Below, one piece after another: positions 59,530 to 64,000 of a stretch of DNA of 64,000 bases. Under the pieces are notes generated by a model. It searched no databases. It worked only from the letters and a program-made list of their open reading frames with translations, and was not told the DNA's origin. The stretch comes from Magnetaquicoccus sp039908525. GTDB taxonomy: Bacteria > Pseudomonadota > Magnetococcia > Magnetococcales > Magnetaquicoccaceae. Numbering within the stretch: the stretch's first letter is position 1; each line of letters opens with the position of its first letter. The stretch covers positions 62,001 through 126,000 of the forward strand of contig JAMOAY010000010.1 of assembly GCA_039908525.1 (NCBI GenBank), given 5' to 3'. The translations under genes and the position numbers were made by a program.

Positions 59530-61545
59530 ATGGGACAACTTTTCCAACTGGTGGCCGATTTCGAGCCCAACGGTGACCAGCCCAAGGCGATCGAGGCGCT
59601 GGTGGCCGGGGTGCGTCGGGGCTGTCGGGACCAGGTGTTGCTGGGGGTGACCGGTTCCGGCAAAACCTTCACCATGGCCCAGGTGATTCAGACCCTGGAA
59701 CGCCCTGCGCTGATCCTGGCCCACAACAAAACCTTGGCGGGTCAGCTCTACGCGGAGATGAAAGCCTTTTTTCCGCACAACGCGGTGGAATATTTTGTCT
59801 CTTACTACGACTACTATCAGCCGGAGGCCTATGTGCCTCGTACCGACACCTTTATCGAAAAAGATTCCGCCATCAACGAACAGATCGAGCGCATGCGGCA
59901 TGCCGCCACCCGCTCTCTCCTGTCGCGCCGGGATGTAATCATCGTCGCCTCGGTCTCCTGCATCTATGGCATCGGTTCGCCGGAATCCTACCTGGAGATG
60001 TCTTTGCCGGTGGAGGTGGGTCAGGAGGTGGATCAACGCCATTTCCTGAAAAAGCTGGTCGAGATTCAGTTTAAGCGCAACGACCTGGAGTTTCAGCGGG
60101 GCACCTTTCGGGTGCGGGGTGATACCGTGGAGATTTTTCCGCCGCACGAGGAGGATCGGGCGGTGCGTATCGAGCTGTTTGGGGATCTGATCGACCGCAT
60201 CCTCCTGGTGGATCCCCTGACCGGTCGGCAGTACGGGACGTTGGAGCGGTTCACCTTTTTTCCGGCCAGCCACTATGTCACCCGCCGGGCCACCCTGCTG
60301 CGGGCGATCGAGTTGATCAAGCAGGAGTTGCGGGAGCAGTTGGCCCGCTTCCAGGAGCAGGGCAAACTGCTGGAGGCACAGCGGTTGGAGAGCCGTACCC
60401 TGTTTGATCTCGAGATGTTGCAGGAGTTGGGCTTTTGCACAGGTATTGAAAATTACAGCCGCTATTTGAGCGGGCGTGCCGTCGGAGAGCCTCCCCCCAC
60501 CTTGATGGAGTATCTGCCCAAGGATGCCCTGCTGTTCATCGATGAGAGCCATGTCACCCTTTCCCAGGTGCGGGGCATGTACCGGGGGGACCGGTCTCGC
60601 AAAGAGACCCTGGTGGCCTACGGGTTTCGTCTCCCCTCGGCTCTGGACAATCGCCCCCTGCGTCTGGAAGAGTTTGATCGGTTGCGTGGTGTGACCCTCT
60701 ATGTTTCCGCCACTCCGGCTGCCGAAGAGGTATCGCGCTGTGGGGGCGAGTGGGTGGAACAGATCGTCCGTCCCACCGGTTTGCTGGAACCTCTCTGCAC
60801 CATCAGACCGGTGGAGGGACAGGTGGATGATCTGCTGTATGAAATTCATCAAACAACGCGCCAGGGATACCGGATTCTGGTGACCACCCTGACCAAGCGC
60901 ATGGCAGAGGATTTGACCGAGTATCTGCGTGGCATGGCCATTCGGGTGCGCTATCTGCATGCGGATGTGACGACTCTGGATCGCATGGAGCTGATTCGCA
61001 CTTTGCGTCTGGGGGAGTTCGATGTGCTGGTCGGCATCAATCTGCTGCGGGAGGGGTTGGACATCCCGGAGGTGGGGCTGGTGGCCATCCTGGATGCCGA
61101 CAAGGAGGGGTTTCTGCGCTCGGAAACCTCCCTGATTCAGACCATCGGTCGGGCGGCCCGCAACGTCGAAGGGCGGGTGATTCTTTACGCCGATCGGATC
61201 ACCGGTTCCATCGAACGGGCTCTGCAGGAGACACAGCGGAGGCGGCACCTGCAGGAGGCGCACAATCAACGGCATGGTATTGTGCCCCGTTCTATCCGTA
61301 AAGGGGTTGCCGAAGCTGGAGAGTTCGGCACGGTGGCACTCCCTCCGGTCTCCGCTTGGCAGGTGGCGGAGGAGGGAGAGGGCTATGGGGAGGGCAACGC
61401 CGTTTCAGCCAAAGAGCGCTCCAGACAGATCCGGGAGCTGGAAAAAGAGATGAAAAGAGCGGCCAAAAACATGGAGTTCGAACGGGCTGCCCACTGCCGG
61501 GACCGGTTGCTGGCCCTGGAAAAGGCCGAACTTCTGCACGCATGA
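59530..61545 (+). CDS. uvrB: UvrABC system protein B
   Basis: A 671-residue excision repair helicase. Walker A is LLGVTGSGKTFTMA at about 37-50; the damage-probing beta-hairpin is SYYDYYQPEAYVPRTDTFIE; it also has FIDESHVTLSQVRGMYRGDR, TIGRAARN and the C-terminal UVR motif KRAAKNMEFERAAHCRDRL. ATG 59530 begins MGQLFQLVADFEPNGDQP; the frame upstream of it is a shadow of the phosphoesterase gene. Confidence 0.97.
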   Translation: MGQLFQLVADFEPNGDQPKAIEALVAGVRRGCRDQVLLGVTGSGKTFTMAQVIQTLERPALILAHNKTLAGQLYAEMKAFFPHNAVEYFVSYYDYYQPEAYVPRTDTFIEKDSAINEQIERMRHAATRSLLSRRDVIIVASVSCIYGIGSPESYLEMSLPVEVGQEVDQRHFLKKLVEIQFKRNDLEFQRGTFRVRGDTVEIFPPHEEDRAVRIELFGDLIDRILLVDPLTGRQYGTLERFTFFPASHYVTRRATLLRAIELIKQELREQLARFQEQGKLLEAQRLESRTLFDLEMLQELGFCTGIENYSRYLSGRAVGEPPPTLMEYLPKDALLFIDESHVTLSQVRGMYRGDRSRKETLVAYGFRLPSALDNRPLRLEEFDRLRGVTLYVSATPAAEEVSRCGGEWVEQIVRPTGLLEPLCTIRPVEGQVDDLLYEIHQTTRQGYRILVTTLTKRMAEDLTEYLRGMAIRVRYLHADVTTLDRMELIRTLRLGEFDVLVGINLLREGLDIPEVGLVAILDADKEGFLRSETSLIQTIGRAARNVEGRVILYADRITGSIERALQETQRRRHLQEAHNQRHGIVPRSIRKGVAEAGEFGTVALPPVSAWQVAEEGEGYGEGNAVSAKERSRQIRELEKEMKRAAKNMEFERAAHCRDRLLALEKAELLHA

Positions 61546-61588
61546 ACCGGGTCCGGGAGAGGCGGGGAGCGGCCAGGTACGGTTTTAT

Positions 61589-61617
61589 TTGCTTTTCCCT
61601 GCCGGAAGGGGTACCAT
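61589..61617 (+). promoter_or_regulatory. Candidate sigma70 promoter for purA
   Basis: TTGCTT (61589-61594), 17 bases, TACCAT (61612-61617), placing the start about 60 bases before the purA ATG. Confidence 0.35.
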
Positions 61618-61684
61618 CCACCCCGAATTTTTGCGGCTGAATGGTTTGGTCGCTTGTTTTTTTATCAACGGGGTAGAACAAACA

Positions 61685-62980
61685 ATGGCCAACGTCATCG
61701 TCGTAGGTGCCCAGTGGGGGGATGAAGGGAAAGGCAAGATCGTTGATCTGCTGACCGAGCATGCGGAGTTGGTGGTTCGTTTTCAGGGTGGCCACAATGC
61801 CGGGCATACGTTGGTCGTTGGTGGCAAAAAGTACATCCTGCATCTGGTGCCATCCGGGATCGTCCGTCCTGGCAAGATGTGCGTCATCGGCAACGGTGTG
61901 GTGCTGGACCCGGTGGCCTTTCTGGAGGAGTTGCAGGCCCTGGCGGATTTGGGTGTGGTGGTGAGCGGCAGCACCCTGAAAATTTCGGCGCTGACCAACC
62001 TGATCATGCCCTACCATCGGGAACTGGATCTGGCCCGTGAAAAACGCAAGGGCAAGGGCAAGATCGGCACCACCGGACGGGGTATCGGACCCGCCTACGA
62101 GGACAAAGTGGCCCGGCGTGGTATTCGGGTGGACGATCTGTTCAACCGCCAGGTGTTCGAGGACAAGCTGCGGGAGAATGTCGCCTATCACAATTTCATG
62201 TTGGAAAATTTTTATCAATCTGCCACGTTCAGTTTTGAAACCATTCGCGACGATTATCTGCGCATGGGAGAGAGTCTGTTGCCTTTTGTCGATGATGTGG
62301 TGGGTCTGCTGGATGAATATGCCCAGGCCAAACGCCCCATTCTGTTCGAAGGGGCCCAGGGGAGCATGCTGGACGTGGATCACGGCACCTACCCCTTTGT
62401 GACCTCATCCTCCACGGTGGCGGGCGGGGCCTGTACCGGGACTGGCGTGGGTCCCACCCGGATTGATGCGGTTCTGGGTGTGGTCAAGGCCTATACCACC
62501 CGGGTGGGCAGTGGTCCGTTTCCCACCGAGCTCACGGATGCCGTGGGGGAGCATATCGCCAAGGTCGGTCATGAATTTGGCGCCACCACGGGCCGTGCCC
62601 GGCGCTGTGGCTGGTTCGATGCGGTGGTGGCCCGCCATGCGGCCCGGGTCAACGGGATCACCGGTCTGGTGGTGACCAAGCTGGATGTGCTGGACGGCCT
62701 GGAGAGCATCAAGGTCTGCGTGGCCTACCATCGCAACGGTCGCCGCCTGGACAGCATGCCGGCCAATCCGGCCATTCTGGATGTGTGCGAGCCCATTTAC
62801 GAGGAGATGCCCGGTTGGTCGGAGTCCACAGCCCATGCCCGGCGGGTAGAGGATCTGCCCGGGGCGGCCCGCGATTATATCCGGCAATTGGAGTCTTTGG
62901 TTCAGCTGCCGGTGGAGATCCTCTCGGTGGGGCCCGACCGGGAGCAGACCATCGTTTTGAGGAACCCTTTTGGGGGTTGA
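61685..62980 (+). CDS. purA: Adenylosuccinate synthetase
   Basis: A 431-residue enzyme joining IMP and aspartate in purine synthesis. It has MANVIVVGAQWGDEGKGKIV with the GTP P-loop, FQGGHNAGHTLV, TTGRGIGPAYEDKVARRGI and FEGAQGSMLDVDHGTYPFVT. ATG 61685 is set by the family start; the open frame to 61589 is not supported. Confidence 0.97.
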   Translation: MANVIVVGAQWGDEGKGKIVDLLTEHAELVVRFQGGHNAGHTLVVGGKKYILHLVPSGIVRPGKMCVIGNGVVLDPVAFLEELQALADLGVVVSGSTLKISALTNLIMPYHRELDLAREKRKGKGKIGTTGRGIGPAYEDKVARRGIRVDDLFNRQVFEDKLRENVAYHNFMLENFYQSATFSFETIRDDYLRMGESLLPFVDDVVGLLDEYAQAKRPILFEGAQGSMLDVDHGTYPFVTSSSTVAGGACTGTGVGPTRIDAVLGVVKAYTTRVGSGPFPTELTDAVGEHIAKVGHEFGATTGRARRCGWFDAVVARHAARVNGITGLVVTKLDVLDGLESIKVCVAYHRNGRRLDSMPANPAILDVCEPIYEEMPGWSESTAHARRVEDLPGAARDYIRQLESLVQLPVEILSVGPDREQTIVLRNPFGG

Positions 62981-63060
62981 TGGTTGCCCTTCCGTGCACC
63001 ACTCCTTCAGGCTTTTCTGCCGCTTCTTCGCACCGGCCCTGATCGCCGTTCCGTCCGTTT

Positions 63061-63090
63061 CTGGGGGAGGTGGTAAACCGCTTCCCCCAG
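63061..63090. other. Long hairpin upstream of the PilM/MshI-like gene
   Basis: CTGGGGGAGGTGGT pairs with ACCGCTTCCCCCAG-type sequence over 13-14 positions (two G-T in RNA) with a tiny loop, 81 bases after the purA stop and 41 bases before the next ATG. It is followed by ATCCCTCCC, not a T-run, so it could be an attenuating leader structure or a weak purA terminator. Confidence 0.5.
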
Positions 63091-63130
63091 ATCCCTCCCA
63101 GGCCTTCGCACTGTTCCCGTTCGACCATCC

Positions 63131-64000
63131 ATGAGACGCCTGTTTCGTGCACCCCGTGGCCTTGTGGCCGTGATGCGGCGTGCGGAGAGTATCGGCCTGG
63201 CCCAGGTGCTGTTCGAAACGGGGAGTGTGCCGTTGGTGACCCGTGCCTTGTTTCAGGCAGAGCAGATGCCTTCCCTGCAGGCCGGTTTGCTGGCGGAATG
63301 GGTGCGGCAGTATGGTTTGCAGCGGGCCCGCGCCGTGGGGGTATTGAGTCGGGAGAGTTATCTGCTGTTCCCGGCCGAGGCGCCGGATCTGCCACGGGCC
63401 GAGTGGAGTCTCAATATGCGCTGGAAGATTGCCGACCGCATCCACTATCCGCCCGAACAGGCGGTGGTGGAGCTGTTCGATCTGCCCGGCAGTGCAGCCC
63501 AGGCGGAGTCCGGCAAGATCTATGTGGCGGTTGCCCAGGAGAGCACGGTGCAGGAGGAGGTGGCGCTCTTTCTGCAGGCCGGGCTGTCGTTGCTGGGTAT
63601 CGATATCCTGGATCTCTCTCTGGGTCGTCTGACCGATGCCTTGCCCGAGGATGGTCGTGGGTTGGGCCTGCTGTATTGGACGGCTGCCGGGGGTGTGGTC
63701 AGCGTGCGACGCAACCGCACACTCTATCTGGCCCGTGGCCTGGAGACGGGCCGTCGGCAGATCGGTCGTGCCCTGGCAGACAGCGGGTCACCGACCGCTT
63801 TGCAGGGGGATCCTTTCGTTCTGGATGAACTGGCGGCCGAGCTGCGCCGCACCTTTGATTTCTATGAAAACAATTTTCTGCAGCCGCCGCTGGAGAAGCT
63901 TTTTATAGTACCGGCGGGAAAGGAGGGGCTGGAACTTCCGACGCAGTGGGCGGGTTCGACCGGCAGGGATCGGTGGTTGGACGATGGCGGGTATGCCTGG
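63131..64000 (+). CDS. PilM/MshI-like pilus platform protein (partial, 3' end off the window)
   Basis: The first 290 codons of a protein resembling MshI/PilM: an actin-like fold with YLLFPAEAPDLPRAEWSLNM and MRWKIADRIHYPPEQAVVEL near residues 70-120, followed by ELRRTFDFYENNFLQPPLEK and LFIVPAG near 240-275. MshI anchors the inner-membrane platform of the MSHA pilus. More pilus genes would be expected to the right of the window. This complements the pilus genes at 4-8.7 kb and suggests that the apparatus is encoded in two places. Confidence 0.7.
   Translation, partial: MRRLFRAPRGLVAVMRRAESIGLAQVLFETGSVPLVTRALFQAEQMPSLQAGLLAEWVRQYGLQRARAVGVLSRESYLLFPAEAPDLPRAEWSLNMRWKIADRIHYPPEQAVVELFDLPGSAAQAESGKIYVAVAQESTVQEEVALFLQAGLSLLGIDILDLSLGRLTDALPEDGRGLGLLYWTAAGGVVSVRRNRTLYLARGLETGRRQIGRALADSGSPTALQGDPFVLDELAAELRRTFDFYENNFLQPPLEKLFIVPAGKEGLELPTQWAGSTGRDRWLDDGGYAW

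Noticed and set aside
59482..61275. 597-codon minus-strand open frame
   Set aside because: Antisense to uvrB.
1..64000. tRNA, rRNA, CRISPR array, insertion sequence or magnetosome genes
   Set aside because: No T-loop consensus with a cloverleaf, no regularly spaced direct repeats, no transposase with inverted ends and no mam-type proteins were found by eye; a covariance or profile search would be decisive.

Overview
The window is GC-rich, densely packed bacterial chromosome from a Gram-negative organism that devotes much coding space to surface glycans and pili. Three things point to a Magnetococcus-like alphaproteobacterium (Magnetococcia): a 2-oxoacid:acceptor oxidoreductase with a fused ferredoxin/GltD-type subunit, many TPR glycosyltransferases together with a Maf-type flagellin glycosylation gene, and two-subunit glycine dehydrogenase. 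I hold this assignment at about 50% and from family knowledge only. No magnetosome, rRNA, tRNA or CRISPR sequence was seen.

Layout. 1-3.5 kb (minus): a redox operon for 2-oxoacid:acceptor oxidoreductase that runs off the left edge. 4.1-8.7 kb (plus): gspE/pilB-, pilC- and prepilin-like pilus genes, with a PilM/GspL-like domain apparently fused to the ATPase. A second PilM/MshI-like gene runs off the right edge at 63.1 kb. 8.8-18.2 kb (minus): an eight-gene sugar cluster (GHMP kinase, B12-type radical SAM, split transketolase, ColD-like sugar 3-dehydratase, epimerase, LhgO-like oxidase, CgeB-like glycosyltransferase) behind a good sigma70 promoter. This is the best candidate here for an undescribed pathway; I infer a branched-chain deoxysugar. 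18.4-24.4 kb (plus): a hybrid histidine kinase, a response-regulator nucleotidyl cyclase and a [2Fe-2S] ferredoxin.

24.4-29.2 kb is an accessory stretch of small genes: a membrane protein, an MBL hydrolase, a phage-like small protein, a macrodomain-AlkD pair, a collapsed topoisomerase III pseudogene and a Cys-rich protein. It abuts murA-hisD-hisB-hisH-hisA (29.2-33.8 kb, minus), where hisF and hisI are absent. 34-45.3 kb has two TPR glycosyltransferases on either side of an Rpn-family nuclease gene, then an operon of Maf/DUF115, a LegC-like aminotransferase, PglD and PtmE-like genes and a polytopic membrane protein, suggesting flagellin decoration with a legionaminic-acid-like sugar.

45.4-64 kb is mostly housekeeping: gcvPA-gcvPB, eno, a MerR regulator with a two-CW-like tail, sppA, a second CgeB-like glycosyltransferase, nfo, small coiled-coil proteins, mobA, an H-NS-like protein, a zinc-sensing (CZB) diguanylate cyclase, two divergent paralogous phosphoesterases, uvrB and purA. 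GC-rich hairpin repeats occur at 10.36 and 38.34 kb, with a related-looking hairpin at 56.1 kb. Most open frames antisense to these genes are codon-bias shadows and were left out.
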